Positions 16,452-26,338 are shown, counted from the first letter of the stretch. The stretch is 64,000 nt of DNA from Bacillota bacterium (GCA_023425025.1 JAFADG010000024.1:186001-250000), one strand, 5' to 3'. A program made the numbers and translations. Notes: generated by a model from the sequence alone, not told the origin.

Positions 16452-18710
16452 TTATTCCTGCGCGCCCAAAGACGCGCCGTCCTTCTGACATATCATCTGC
16501 CGGTATTGGGCCGGCGTCATGGCCATGTACTGCCGGAACCTGCGGATAAACCCGGAAGCGTCATAATACCCCACCGCAAGGCCGATATCCTTCACGGCCA
16601 TCTTTGTCCCGCCCAGCAGCTCCTTCGCCTTTTCCATGCGCAAAAGCAGCAGGTATTCCGACGGCGTCATGCCGCTGAGCTCCTTGAAATCCAGCGACAG
16701 CCGCACCGCGCTGATGCCGTAGGCGTCCGCGATGGCGCTCATGCTCAGCGTGGGGTCCGCGTAATGCTGGTGCATGTAGGCGATGATGTCCCGGATGACC
16801 GTCGGCGTCTGCACCGTTTCCGGCTCGGCCCGTGACAGTATATCATTGCACAGCTTGCGCAAAAGGTCGTCCAGGTCGGCGATGGAGCGGCAGCCCGACA
16901 GGGTGAACACATCATAATACTGCAAGGCATCTATGCTTTCCCCATGCCTGTCAAAATGCTCGCTGAGCATGGCCGCGATCACGTTGTTGTAGATCATGCG
17001 GAAGGCAAACAGCGAAAGCTCCGTGCTGCCCAGGTAATGGAACAATTCATCCATCCGGTCATTGAGCGCCCTTGTATCGCCGGCCCGCAGCGCCTTTTTG
17101 AAGCCTTCCAGGTAGCTGCGGGTGAAGGGTGTAATATCCTTAGCCGCCGCGCTGACATCCGCAAAGCGCAGCACATGGGTGCTGCCCATCACAAAGCGGT
17201 TGTCGTAGGCGGTGCTTGCCTCCAAATAAGCGTTGGCGGTATGCCTGAACTCCTTGTGCACCTTGCTGATGGACACGGCCACCCCGGCATCCGCCGCCTT
17301 CAGGCCGCCCTGAATCCGCCAGGCCCAGGTTTCCAGCGCGTCGGCCGTATCGGCAAAGACCACAAACAAGAACTGCTCCAGGGCCAGCAGCTCCACAAAA
17401 TAGCCGGTGACATCGCCATTAAGCTGCGCCGCGGCCTTCTCCATGTCCAGGCCTGCGCCCTCCTTGGGCGGGGTGCCGATCAGCGATACCGCATAGCAGG
17501 CCTTGTCAATATCCATGCCAAGCAGCGCCGCAGCCTTCACGGCAGTCTGGCGCTCCTGATAGCGGCCCTTGACAAAATCCTTGATGAAGTTGGCTTTGCG
17601 CGCCGGCAGGCTTTCATCCAGCCGGGTATTGAGGGCCACGTTTTTATCCACCAATTCCTCGATGCCGCTTTGAATGGCCTCCAGGTCATCCTTGCCGGGC
17701 GTGGTGGCGGAAAGCAGGTAACGAAGCTCCCGGATGGGCTTTGCGTGCCGCCTGGAGAAGTAGAACGTGAGCGCCATGCAGGGGATGCTCAGCGCAAACA
17801 GGAACATGCCAAAGCCCAGCTGCGCCTTGTTCATGATATCACGCATATTCTCCACCGGGATCAGGGTGACATACTGCATGTCAAACATATGGCCCTTTTG
17901 GGCAACAAGCAAATACTGCCGGTCCTCCAGCGTAACATCCTTCGACAGCGTGCCTTGATTCTCCTTGATTTGCGCCCATACAGCCTCATCCGCAACGCTT
18001 AAGTCACGGCTGGCGGCCAGCGTCTGATTTCCATAAAAGATAAAGGTGCTGCGGGGTTCATAGATTTCATCGGCAAACATTTGCTGATAGGTGCTTTCCT
18101 TGATCAAAAACAGCAGATTGCCGGTGGTGTATCGGTCGCCCATGCTTAGCGGTACGATCACCGCCACCATGCTGTTGATGACGCCGTCTGTAAAAAAAAT
18201 GCTGCTGGCATTCTGGGCCGGTAAAATCTTCATGTCAATATCCTGCTTGCGCAAAAGTGCCCGCAGTTCTTCCGGTGCCGTGCTTTCAAAGAGCATCAGC
18301 TTATATAAAAACATCTCCAGCCCCACGGAGGTGGAGGAGGAGTACAAATACTCATCTTCGTGAAAGATCAGATAAAATTGGTCAAAAAAATCGATGGTCG
18401 TAGTATACGGCAAAAGCTGCAGCTTCAAATGGTACGCCCGCATGGGACTTTGGGCCAGCTTGAAGGACCGGGTATAGGGAGAAAGGCCAATCTGGCGGCC
18501 TACGCTCAAAAGCGTCGTCAGATTCGCCTCATGCTGGTATCTGATTTTGCCCAGCTTGTTGATGTTGCTTTCGATGGTGTTCGCCCGCACGGTATTGGTG
18601 TAGGTGTTGTTCATATAGATGCCTACGCCAATAAACAGCACGGCCATGACCGCCGCGTAGGAGATCATATAGCGCAGCAGAATGGAATGGATGATGCCTT
18701 TCCTTTTCAC
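16452..18710 (-). CDS. Membrane-bound AraC-type regulator (YtdP/YesS-like)
   Basis: About 752 residues. An N-terminal transmembrane segment (YMISYAAVMAVLFIGVGIYM) is followed by a large extracytoplasmic sensor domain, a second segment near residue 275-295 (LGFGMFLFALSIPCMALTFYF), a cytoplasmic linker and a C-terminal AraC-type double helix-turn-helix (MSAIADAYGISAVRLSLDFKELSGMTPSEYLLLLR to the final FRQYMAMTPAQYRQM). The architecture matches B. subtilis YtdP. I prefer GTG 18710, which has GGAG upstream, but an ATG start further upstream is possible. It lies inside the lpl-like operon, so it probably senses pectin sugars outside the cell and activates the locus. It has no kinase or receiver domain. 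Confidence 0.85.
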   Translation of the reverse strand: MKRKGIIHSILLRYMISYAAVMAVLFIGVGIYMNNTYTNTVRANTIESNINKLGKIRYQHEANLTTLLSVGRQIGLSPYTRSFKLAQSPMRAYHLKLQLLPYTTTIDFFDQFYLIFHEDEYLYSSSTSVGLEMFLYKLMLFESTAPEELRALLRKQDIDMKILPAQNASSIFFTDGVINSMVAVIVPLSMGDRYTTGNLLFLIKESTYQQMFADEIYEPRSTFIFYGNQTLAASRDLSVADEAVWAQIKENQGTLSKDVTLEDRQYLLVAQKGHMFDMQYVTLIPVENMRDIMNKAQLGFGMFLFALSIPCMALTFYFSRRHAKPIRELRYLLSATTPGKDDLEAIQSGIEELVDKNVALNTRLDESLPARKANFIKDFVKGRYQERQTAVKAAALLGMDIDKACYAVSLIGTPPKEGAGLDMEKAAAQLNGDVTGYFVELLALEQFLFVVFADTADALETWAWRIQGGLKAADAGVAVSISKVHKEFRHTANAYLEASTAYDNRFVMGSTHVLRFADVSAAAKDITPFTRSYLEGFKKALRAGDTRALNDRMDELFHYLGSTELSLFAFRMIYNNVIAAMLSEHFDRHGESIDALQYYDVFTLSGCRSIADLDDLLRKLCNDILSRAEPETVQTPTVIRDIIAYMHQHYADPTLSMSAIADAYGISAVRLSLDFKELSGMTPSEYLLLLRMEKAKELLGGTKMAVKDIGLAVGYYDASGFIRRFRQYMAMTPAQYRQMICQKDGASLGAQE

Positions 18711-18808
18711 AAAACACACTCCCGGCTGCGGTATGCATGGCATATGCCGCAGCGCCAAAGGCGCTGCGGCACAGGCCGCCACTCTATTGGTTATCTTACC
18801 ACGATCAT

Positions 18809-20371
18809 TTAGTGCTTCGCAAGGTAATCGTCATACGCCTTCTGGTACAGCTCAACGTACTTGTCGGCGCCCACGGCCTTGGCGGTATCCAGGAAGGTCT
18901 GCCAGCTTTCATCGGTCACGCCGCTGGTGATGAAGTTGGCGATGGATTCCTTCATGAACTTCTCAATCTCATTGAACAGGCGGGTAGCCTCCAGCGAGCT
19001 TTCGTTGTCCATCTTGACCAGCCTGTACAGGAAGTAGTAGGAGTTCTTTTCCAGAACGCCGGCTTCCTCGTACTCCTTGCTGTAATTGTAGCGCTCCACC
19101 CGGTGCGGCGGCATTTCGTAGATATCAAAGTAATAGTCGCCAGGGGCGAAGAACTGGCCATGATATACGGGCACATACTGGTATAGGCCGTTGTTTTCAG
19201 GAATGGAGAGGATTTTGTATTGGCCTTTTTCATTCAGGCCCATGGTGGGGGCGATGGGGCCGTCCTCCTGGATGGGGCCGTTGACGCTGACCATCATGGT
19301 CTCGGTTTCAAACTGGGCATCCAGCCAGCGCAGGGTTTCGGGAATGTGCTTGTTGGCGGTGGTGATGCACGCGCCCAGGGACGGCACTTCCAGAATGCGG
19401 GGCACCTGCACGCCGTATTCGCTGGCAGGGGGGATCAGGGAGGTGAACTGGGCAGCGATTTCCGGGGTGAGGGCGGTGTTGATCAAACGCAGGTACGTGG
19501 AATAGCCCACCTGGCCGGCGTTCATCTTGGTGCCCCACACGTTGGAATCCTGGGTGATGGCCTCGGGATCCAGCAGGCCTTCCTTGTAGCACAGGCTCAG
19601 CCATTCGCAGGCGGCGCGGAAACCGGGCATGTAACCGGGGAAGACCACCTTGTTGTTATCGTCGATGGCGGCATACACAAAGCGGTTCAGCGGCACGCCG
19701 AAGTTGGCAAAATGGGTGTACACGCCCTGGGTCTGATGAATAAGGTCCGCGGCGGACATGGGAATTTCATCCTTCTGGCCGTTGCCGTTGGGGTCCTTGT
19801 CACGGAAGGCGCGCAGCACTTCGGTGAGCTCATCGATGGTCTTGGGCACTTCCAAGCCGAGTTTGTCCAGCCAGGCCTTGTTGATGAAGTGGTTGCCGTC
19901 GTGGTTCACGTTCTGGGCGGTCAGGTTGCCGATCCAGTACGTTTTGCCGTCGGACGCCGGAATGGAGGCGTTGGCGCTGTTCATATTCAGGCGGCTGTAA
20001 TAGTTGGGCATGTACTGGGGAATCAGGTCATCCAGGGGCATCAATAGGCCCTGGGTCACGCCGTATTCCTCAATATCCACTTCACCGCGGATGATCACGT
20101 CCGGATACTCGCCGGAAGCAAACATCAGGTTCAGCTTGGTCTTCCAGTCGGCATCTTTCACAACTGTCCATTCGACCTTGATGTTGGTCTTCTTTTCCAG
20201 TTCTTGATAGAACCACAGGTTTTCAAAATCCACCTGCTGATTTTCCAGGCAATACTGGAATACCTTCAAGGTGATGGGTTCCTGCACGATGGGGTACACG
20301 GCTCCGGCAGTCGCGCCGACGGTGCCCAGCAGCAGGATCGCGGCCAGCAGGGTGCACAGCAGCTTCTTCAT
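18809..20371 (-). CDS. Sugar ABC transporter substrate-binding protein (LplA type)
   Basis: A 520-residue exported solute-binding protein of the long family 1/LplA type. The signal peptide MKKLLCTLLAAILLLGTVGA has no proper lipobox; its only cysteine is at position 6. Family features include the N-terminal ITLKVFQYCLENQQ, FASGEYPDVII, DGKTYWIGN and DKDPNGNGQKDEIPMSAAD. A strong AAGGAGG precedes the ATG at 20371. It lies downstream of its LplC/LplB permeases with 147 bp between. No ATPase is encoded here, so it probably shares a general MsmX-type ATPase. Pectin or rhamnogalacturonan oligosaccharides are the likely ligands from the linked GH4 enzyme. Confidence 0.85.
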   Translation of the reverse strand: MKKLLCTLLAAILLLGTVGATAGAVYPIVQEPITLKVFQYCLENQQVDFENLWFYQELEKKTNIKVEWTVVKDADWKTKLNLMFASGEYPDVIIRGEVDIEEYGVTQGLLMPLDDLIPQYMPNYYSRLNMNSANASIPASDGKTYWIGNLTAQNVNHDGNHFINKAWLDKLGLEVPKTIDELTEVLRAFRDKDPNGNGQKDEIPMSAADLIHQTQGVYTHFANFGVPLNRFVYAAIDDNNKVVFPGYMPGFRAACEWLSLCYKEGLLDPEAITQDSNVWGTKMNAGQVGYSTYLRLINTALTPEIAAQFTSLIPPASEYGVQVPRILEVPSLGACITTANKHIPETLRWLDAQFETETMMVSVNGPIQEDGPIAPTMGLNEKGQYKILSIPENNGLYQYVPVYHGQFFAPGDYYFDIYEMPPHRVERYNYSKEYEEAGVLEKNSYYFLYRLVKMDNESSLEATRLFNEIEKFMKESIANFITSGVTDESWQTFLDTAKAVGADKYVELYQKAYDDYLAKH

Positions 20372-20518
20372 GATTCCAATTCCTCCTTGCAAAATTTGAT
20401 GCTATATCCACCATCCTTGGATGGCGAAAGCCTATGATGGTTAAAATGTGCCCGGGCACACATGGATATGCAAAATCATGCTTTCCCAGGCGGCGCCTTT
20501 CAACCCAAAGGCGTTTTC

Positions 20519-21460
20519 TTATCCCTTCAAGGACCCGATCATGACGCCCTTGACAAAATACTTCTGCATGAAGATGTACAGAACGACGGCGGGAACCGTG
20601 GCGATCACGATGCAGCAGTACTTGGCCACCTGCGCCTTGCGGACAGCTTCCGTCACGCCCTGGACATTTCCGTCATACGCGCTGAAAAAAGAATCGGTGG
20701 CCGTGCTTGTTGTCAGCATGGCAAGTATTTCCCGCAAAATCGTCTGCAGCGGAAGCTTGGCCCGGTCGCTGATATACACCAGCGCCGTAAAATAATCGTT
20801 CCAGCGGGCCACGCCGTAATAGACGCTGAGCACCGCGATGATGGTGCCTGAAAGCGGCAGCACCATGCGGAAAAAATACGTGAAATGGCTGGCGCCATCC
20901 ATGACCGCGGCCTCGTACAGCTCGTTGGGAATGGCACTTTTGAAGTACGTCCTGGCCACCATCAGGTTCCATACGGATACGCAATTGATCAGTATCATCA
21001 AAAGCCGGGTATTGTAAAGCCCCAGGTTCCGCATGGTCAGATAGGTGGGGATCAGGCCGCCGGTAAAGAACATGGTGAACACGAAGATAAAGTTGAAGAA
21101 CTTTTTGCCCACAAACTGCCGGGAAAGGGCATAGGCAGCCATCATGGTGACAAAGACGCTGATGGCGGAGCCCGTTACCGTGTAGTATATCGCGTTCAGA
21201 TAGGAATTCCATAGCTCCTTTTGCTGGAAAACAGCCTCATACCCGATCAGGGAAAAGCCCTTGGGAAGAAAGCGCACGTTGCCGGCAATGACCTCATCCG
21301 GGTTGGATACCGACGCGATGAGGATCAGCCACAGCGGATAGAGGATCGCTGCCAGTACAATAATCCAGAAAGCCAGATTGAAAATATCAAAAATGAGGTC
21401 GCCCTTTGTCTTTCGAATCCGCTTGCTCGTGTGTGCAAGCAACAGATGGAAATCGCTCAT
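20519..21460 (-). CDS. Carbohydrate ABC transporter permease (LplC/YtcP type)
   Basis: A 313-residue inner-membrane permease with about six transmembrane helices (first near FNLAFWIIVLAAILYPLWL). The EAA loop is in LYEAAVMDGASHFTYFFRMVLPL, which docks the ATPase. The C-terminus FVKGVMIGSLKG is typical of LplC-type proteins. It ends 147 bp before the binding protein and begins 14 bp after the LplB-type gene, so the three form one transport unit. Length and motifs are normal. Confidence 0.9.
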   Translation of the reverse strand: MSDFHLLLAHTSKRIRKTKGDLIFDIFNLAFWIIVLAAILYPLWLILIASVSNPDEVIAGNVRFLPKGFSLIGYEAVFQQKELWNSYLNAIYYTVTGSAISVFVTMMAAYALSRQFVGKKFFNFIFVFTMFFTGGLIPTYLTMRNLGLYNTRLLMILINCVSVWNLMVARTYFKSAIPNELYEAAVMDGASHFTYFFRMVLPLSGTIIAVLSVYYGVARWNDYFTALVYISDRAKLPLQTILREILAMLTTSTATDSFFSAYDGNVQGVTEAVRKAQVAKYCCIVIATVPAVVLYIFMQKYFVKGVMIGSLKG

Positions 21461-21473
21461 CTTGCACTCCCCC

Positions 21474-22475
21474 TTAAAACAAGCTTGTTTCGCTGACGCG
21501 CTTGGAGATAAAATTGACAGAGAGAATCAACACAAAGTTGATTATGTTTACGAAAAGGTTGATGGCCGCCGTATAGGAAAACTGTATTTTGGAAAGCCCT
21601 TCGGTGTACACGTACACGCCAATGATGTCTGAAACAGGCATATTGCCGGAGGTTTGCATCAAAAACGCCTTGTCGGTATTGCTGCTCATCAGGCTGCCGC
21701 AGTTTAGGATCAGCATCATCGTAGCCAGAGGAAGCAGGGAAGGAATATCAATATGCCAAATCTTCTGCCGCTTGGTGGCGCCGTCGATGGTAGCAGCTTC
21801 GTAGATTTCCGGGTCGATGCTGGTCAGCGCCGCGATGTAGAGGATGGTGTTCCACCCGGCGTGCTGCCAGACATCGGTGCCGATGAACAGCGTGCGGAAC
21901 CAGCCGGGCTCGAGCATAAAATTGACCGCCTTGCCGCCCGCGTCCTTGATGAAGGTGTTGACAATGCCGCTGATGGGCGAAAGAAACAGGTAGAGGATGC
22001 CCGCCATTACAGTGGTGGAGATAAAATGGGGCACATAAATAGCCGTTTGGGTAAACTTTTTCATCGGCCGCCATTCCAATTGATTGAGCAGGATCGCCAG
22101 GATGATGGGGATGGGAAAACCAATCAACAGACCATACACATTCAACAGAAGCGTATTGGTAATCAGCCGTCCGAAATAATAGGCTTTGAAAAAATCCTGA
22201 AAATGCTTCAAACCGACCCATTTGCTGCCGGTGATGCCGAACGCAGCCTTAAAGTCGCGGAAAGCAATCTGCACGCCATATAGAGGAAGATAATTGTACA
22301 CAAAGAAATAAATAACCGCGCACAGCAAGAGCACATAAATCTGCCAGTCGTTTAGTATGCGCCGCCCCATGCGCTTTAAGTGCGGGGTGCCATAATAGGG
22401 CCCCGCCGGCCGTTTTACCGTTATCACGCTCTCCACGCCCTTCTGTGAAGGTATCTTGTTGACGTATTGTAGCAT
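21474..22475 (-). CDS. Carbohydrate ABC transporter permease (LplB type)
   Basis: A 333-residue permease with about six transmembrane helices, the first at WQIYVLLLCAVIYFFVYNYLPL. The EAA loop is IYEAATIDGATKRQKIWHIDIPSLLP. It heads the leftward lpl-like operon. The ATG at 22475 has no clear ribosome box; a GTG nearer the VITVKRPAGP segment is an alternative start that would shorten the protein by about 17 residues. Only 92 bp separate it from the divergent glycosidase at 22568, so the two transcripts share a control region. Confidence 0.85.
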   Translation of the reverse strand: MLQYVNKIPSQKGVESVITVKRPAGPYYGTPHLKRMGRRILNDWQIYVLLLCAVIYFFVYNYLPLYGVQIAFRDFKAAFGITGSKWVGLKHFQDFFKAYYFGRLITNTLLLNVYGLLIGFPIPIILAILLNQLEWRPMKKFTQTAIYVPHFISTTVMAGILYLFLSPISGIVNTFIKDAGGKAVNFMLEPGWFRTLFIGTDVWQHAGWNTILYIAALTSIDPEIYEAATIDGATKRQKIWHIDIPSLLPLATMMLILNCGSLMSSNTDKAFLMQTSGNMPVSDIIGVYVYTEGLSKIQFSYTAAINLFVNIINFVLILSVNFISKRVSETSLF

Positions 22476-22567
22476 AGTTCACATCGAATAGAAATAGTCG
22501 AAAATTTTGCCTATATCGTATAAGAATGCTTTCTGATATAAATATATGCTAGAGAGGGGCTGTATCT

Positions 22568-23950
22568 ATGCGTCCGATACCAACCAGCGTACAATTTCAA
22601 ATCGACGATCCGCTGATCCAGAAATTATTTGACGCGGCGGAAGCAAAGCTGAAAAGGAATATCCAGGATTTCGGCGGCCGCCCGGTTTTGATCGAGGGCG
22701 GCGGCTACCACAAGATTTGGCTGGAAACGCAGCCCATGGGCGGCGAAATGTACGCCAAACGGGATATGGCCGCGGCCACCAACAACCAATTGCTGTTCAT
22801 GGAGCATCAACGGGCTGACGGGCGGATTCCCGGCAGCATCATGGCGGAAAACGGCAAAGTGATCCCCCAGTTCAACAAATTCCAGGGCTTCTGCTTTCCC
22901 GCCCCGGCCCTGAACATGTATTACTGGATGGGGCAGGACAAGGATTATTTGAAGCTCCTGGGCCAGACGCTGGAGCGCTTTGACGGCTACCTGTGGCGCG
23001 TACGGGATTCCAACCGGGACGGCCTGCTGGAATCCTGGTGCGTATATGATACCGGCGAGGACAACGCCCTTCGCTACGGCGACGCCCCCTGCTGGTGGGA
23101 AGAGGATACCCCGCCTCAAGGCTTTGCGGTCGTGCCCATGGCCTCCATGGATTTTATGAGCTTCTCCTATTCGGCCCGGGATACATTGGCGAAAATTTCT
23201 ACCATCCTAAAGAATGGAAAAACAGCCTTCTGGCGCAGCGCGGCTGAGGAAATCAAGCAGAAAATCCGGACCCATCTGTGGCATGAGGAGCGGGGCGCCT
23301 GCTTTGACCGGGACAAAACAGGCTGCAGGATGAATACGCTTATCCACAACAACCTGCGCTGCATGTATTGGGGTTCCTTTACCGTGGATATGGCCCGGCG
23401 GTTTGTATCCGACCACCTGCTCAATCCCGAGGAATTTTGGACGCCCATGCCCCTGCCTTCCGTTGCGGCAAGCGATCCCCTGTTTCAAAATGTGCCCACC
23501 AACGACTGGAGCGGGCAGCCGGAAGGCCTCACCTACCAGCGGGCCATTCGGGCGCTGGAAAACTACGGGTACCAAAAGCTGATTCCGGTATTGGCCCACA
23601 AGCTGTTCGCGGGGGTTGGGGATGACTGCATTTTTACCCAGCAATTTGACCCGTTCACCGCGAAACGGTCCGGCGATACCGACGGCTACGGCCCCACCAT
23701 GCTGGCCGTGCTGGAATACATCTCCCGGCTGTACGGCGTCCATCTGGAAGGGGAAGAAATCCATTGGGGCATTGCTGGCGGCAGGGAGTGCGTCTACACG
23801 CAGGTGTGGGGCGATACCACCTATACCCTTAAGAGTGACGGCCGCCGGGCTACCGCTTATGTCCACGGGAAAACGGCCTTTTCCGCCGATGCCGGGGTGA
23901 GAATCGCAACCGATTATCATGGGAACATACTCAGTTCTGTTCCTATTTAA
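22568..23950 (+). CDS. Six-hairpin (alpha/alpha)6 glycosidase, MGH1/GH63-like
   Basis: A 460-residue cytoplasmic protein (no signal peptide) with the (alpha/alpha)6 toroid pattern of clan GH-G/GH63-like enzymes. Candidate active-site stretches are VRDSNRDGLLESWCVYDTGE near residues 155-175 and NDWSGQPEGLTYQRAIRALE near 315-335. Aromatic and acidic residues in PCWWEEDTPP may bind sugar. It opens a rightward operon with GH43 and GH10 genes (13- and 14-bp gaps) and is divergent from the pectin-sugar importer. The specificity cannot be deduced; an exo-acting hydrolase on imported hemicellulose or pectin oligosaccharides is the best guess. Confidence 0.7.
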   Translation: MRPIPTSVQFQIDDPLIQKLFDAAEAKLKRNIQDFGGRPVLIEGGGYHKIWLETQPMGGEMYAKRDMAAATNNQLLFMEHQRADGRIPGSIMAENGKVIPQFNKFQGFCFPAPALNMYYWMGQDKDYLKLLGQTLERFDGYLWRVRDSNRDGLLESWCVYDTGEDNALRYGDAPCWWEEDTPPQGFAVVPMASMDFMSFSYSARDTLAKISTILKNGKTAFWRSAAEEIKQKIRTHLWHEERGACFDRDKTGCRMNTLIHNNLRCMYWGSFTVDMARRFVSDHLLNPEEFWTPMPLPSVAASDPLFQNVPTNDWSGQPEGLTYQRAIRALENYGYQKLIPVLAHKLFAGVGDDCIFTQQFDPFTAKRSGDTDGYGPTMLAVLEYISRLYGVHLEGEEIHWGIAGGRECVYTQVWGDTTYTLKSDGRRATAYVHGKTAFSADAGVRIATDYHGNILSSVPI

Positions 23951-23963
23951 AAGGAGGATACCC

Positions 23964-24836
23964 ATGCTTCTTCGCAACCAGATACAAATGCGCGATCCCT
24001 TTGTCTTTGTGGAAAACGGAAAGTACTACCTGTACGGCACTACCGACACAAACTGCTGGCGGGGACAGCCGGACGGCTTTGACGCCTATGTCAGCGAAGA
24101 CCTGATCCATTTTGAGCATGGCGGGCGCATCTTCGCGCCAAGCGGCGCTTTTTGGGGCACAGAGAATTACTGGGCGCCGGAAATGCACAGGCATCAGGAT
24201 GCATACTATCTTTTCGCCTCCTTCAAAGCCCCGGGCCGCCGCCGGGCCACCAGCATATTAAAGGCCTCAAACCCTTTGGGACCCTTTGCGCCCTGGGGCG
24301 AAGAGACCGCCACCCCTGCGGAATGGGAGTGCCTGGACGGCACGCTGTACGTGGATGACGCCGGGCAGCCCTACATCGTTTTCTGCCATGAATGGGTACA
24401 GGCGGGCGGCGGGACCATTTGCGTGCGTCCGCTGAAATACGACTTGTCCGGGCCGGCCGGGGAGCCTCAAACCCTGTTCGCGGCCAAAGACGCCGCCTGG
24501 ACAAAGCAAATCACCCATTCCAGCGGCATCAGCGGCCACGTCACCGACGGACCATTCGTGTACAGGCATCAAAATGGGCAATTGTGGATGCTCTGGTCCA
24601 GCATGTCGGAAACCGGCTATGCCATCGGCCAGGCCGTGAGTGAAAGCGGGAAAATACAAGGCCCATGGCGTCAGGCCGAAAAGCCCGTCTACAGCGGTGA
24701 CGGCGGCCACGGCATGGTCTTCCGCGCGCTTAATGGAAAGCTGTACCTGACCATCCACACACCCAACCGCACCCCGGAGGAACGGCCCATTTTCCTGGAG
24801 GTCATCGAATCAGACAGCGGCTTGATACTGGCGTAA
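23964..24836 (+). CDS. Glycoside hydrolase family 43
   Basis: A 290-residue five-bladed beta-propeller glycosidase. The catalytic-base motif is MRDPFVFVENGKYYLYGT at the N-terminus, the WAPEM stretch is near residue 72, the pKa-modulating Asp is probably in ECLDGTLYVDD near 115, and the region where GH43 usually has Glu-Gly-Pro reads TDGPFV near 195. ATG 23964 follows AAAGGAGG. There is no signal peptide, so it acts on imported oligosaccharides, for example as beta-xylosidase or arabinofuranosidase; subfamily not assigned. The Asp at the usual general-acid site is noted as odd, although some GH43-like groups appear to carry it. Confidence 0.8.
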   Translation: MLLRNQIQMRDPFVFVENGKYYLYGTTDTNCWRGQPDGFDAYVSEDLIHFEHGGRIFAPSGAFWGTENYWAPEMHRHQDAYYLFASFKAPGRRRATSILKASNPLGPFAPWGEETATPAEWECLDGTLYVDDAGQPYIVFCHEWVQAGGGTICVRPLKYDLSGPAGEPQTLFAAKDAAWTKQITHSSGISGHVTDGPFVYRHQNGQLWMLWSSMSETGYAIGQAVSESGKIQGPWRQAEKPVYSGDGGHGMVFRALNGKLYLTIHTPNRTPEERPIFLEVIESDSGLILA

Positions 24837-24850
24837 GGAGGATATGCTTC

Positions 24851-26338
24851 ATGCAATCGATACACGTGCGGCTGGACGGCCCCGGCGGCGTCGCCATGCC
24901 CAAACCCCAATTGGAATCTATTTATGCAAGCGGCCTGGATTTTGAGCCCGATGAGCGCAGGCAGCGCATCCTGCCGGATGGCACGGTGGAACTGAACGTC
25001 ACCAAAAAGCCTTATATGGTGCACGCCAAAATCAACCTGCCGCTGTACGGAAACATCTGGGTTATGGCCGACAATTTGGGCGAAGGCTATACCGGCGATT
25101 TTGTGGATTTTGTGTCGGAAGCCATACGCACCTATGTGCGGGAGGCCAAACTGCTCAGCGAGGGGATCACCCTCTCCCCCGCCGCCCAGGGGCATCTTGA
25201 TGCCGCCGAGGAATTCGCCCACCTGGCCGACCGCGGGGTGAGCACGCCGGAGAACAGGCTGTATGCCTTGTCCCACGCCATCTACGCCGCGGAAGCTGCT
25301 TTATTTGAAAGCGCGCAGCAAAAAGCCTTTGCCTCCCCCAGGGAGGATCTGCTTCTGGGCTGCAATTTTGCCCGTTTTACCACCCCTGGCGCCAGGTATG
25401 CCAAATTCTTTGCCCAGGCCTTTGATTTTGCCACGCTGCCCTTTTACGCCGGCCGCACCGTTCCGGAAAAGGATCGCTATGATTACGCCTATATCGACGC
25501 GGCGCTGGATTTTCTTTCAAGCAAGAATATCACGGCCAAGGGCCATCCTGTGTGGTTCGGCCACAAAAGCGTCAATCCCCCCTGGTTGTTTGGCCAGGAT
25601 TTTGACACGCTGAAAGAAAATGCCCGAAACATCGCCCGCCACCATGTGGAGGCCTATAAAGGCCGCGTTGATATTTGGGACGCCATGAACGAAGCCCATG
25701 ACTGGGCCAACTGCTTCGAGCTTTCCCAGCCTCAATTGATCGAGCTTACCCGTGTCTGCTGCGATGCGCTGCACGAGGCCAACGACAAGGCCACCGCCAT
25801 CGTCAACATCTGCCTGCCCTTCGCCGAATATGCGGCCGGCCGCTACACCTGCTACGGCGCGCTGCCGGAGCATTTGCGCTCCCCCCTTGCTTATTTCCGC
25901 GCTCTTCTTGAGGCGGATGTCTCCTTTGACGCGGTGGGCATACAATTGTACTTCCCCGCCCGGGATATGGTGGCCGTCAACCGCATGCTCGGCGTTTTCG
26001 CCACCTTAGGCAAGCCTGTGCACATCACCGAAATGGGCGTAAACGGCGGCACCAGGGGCGTGGCAGGCGCTGCCGGCAGCAACTGGTCCCAGCTTTCCAT
26101 GTCGGAGGGCACGTGGCACGGCGGCTGGAACGAACGCACCCAGGCGGATTGGATGGAACAGTTTTATACACTGGCCGCCTCCCGCCCGGAAATCAAGGCC
26201 CTCACCTGGTGGGATTTTATCGAGCCATCCTTTTCCGGCAACGGCGCGTTCTTATATGAAGATGAAAACCCCAGGGAGATATTCTTCCGCCTGCTGGCGT
26301 TGAAGAACAGGATCATCCAGCGAAAGGAAACAAAATAG
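24851..26338 (+). CDS. GH10 endo-1,4-beta-xylanase, intracellular
   Basis: A 495-residue family 10 xylanase without a signal peptide. The catalytic TIM barrel occupies about residues 165-485. The acid/base is E281 in WDAMNEAHDW, and the nucleophile is E394 in HITEMGV. Substrate-site residues are in GHPVWFGHKS and TWWDFIEPSF. The first 165 residues form an extra domain of unrecognised type, containing a predicted helical segment (AAQGHLDAAEEFAHLADRG). It is third in the GH operon and ends at a strong terminator. Cytoplasmic GH10 enzymes trim imported xylo-oligosaccharides, consistent with the GH8 exo-oligoxylanase at 43716. Confidence 0.9.
   Translation: MQSIHVRLDGPGGVAMPKPQLESIYASGLDFEPDERRQRILPDGTVELNVTKKPYMVHAKINLPLYGNIWVMADNLGEGYTGDFVDFVSEAIRTYVREAKLLSEGITLSPAAQGHLDAAEEFAHLADRGVSTPENRLYALSHAIYAAEAALFESAQQKAFASPREDLLLGCNFARFTTPGARYAKFFAQAFDFATLPFYAGRTVPEKDRYDYAYIDAALDFLSSKNITAKGHPVWFGHKSVNPPWLFGQDFDTLKENARNIARHHVEAYKGRVDIWDAMNEAHDWANCFELSQPQLIELTRVCCDALHEANDKATAIVNICLPFAEYAAGRYTCYGALPEHLRSPLAYFRALLEADVSFDAVGIQLYFPARDMVAVNRMLGVFATLGKPVHITEMGVNGGTRGVAGAAGSNWSQLSMSEGTWHGGWNERTQADWMEQFYTLAASRPEIKALTWWDFIEPSFSGNGAFLYEDENPREIFFRLLALKNRIIQRKETK

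Noticed and set aside
22476..22567. Assigned promoters in the divergent lplB/glycosidase spacer
   Set aside because: Several AT-rich TATAAG-like elements occur on both strands, but none has a -35 at proper spacing, so no specific promoter is claimed.
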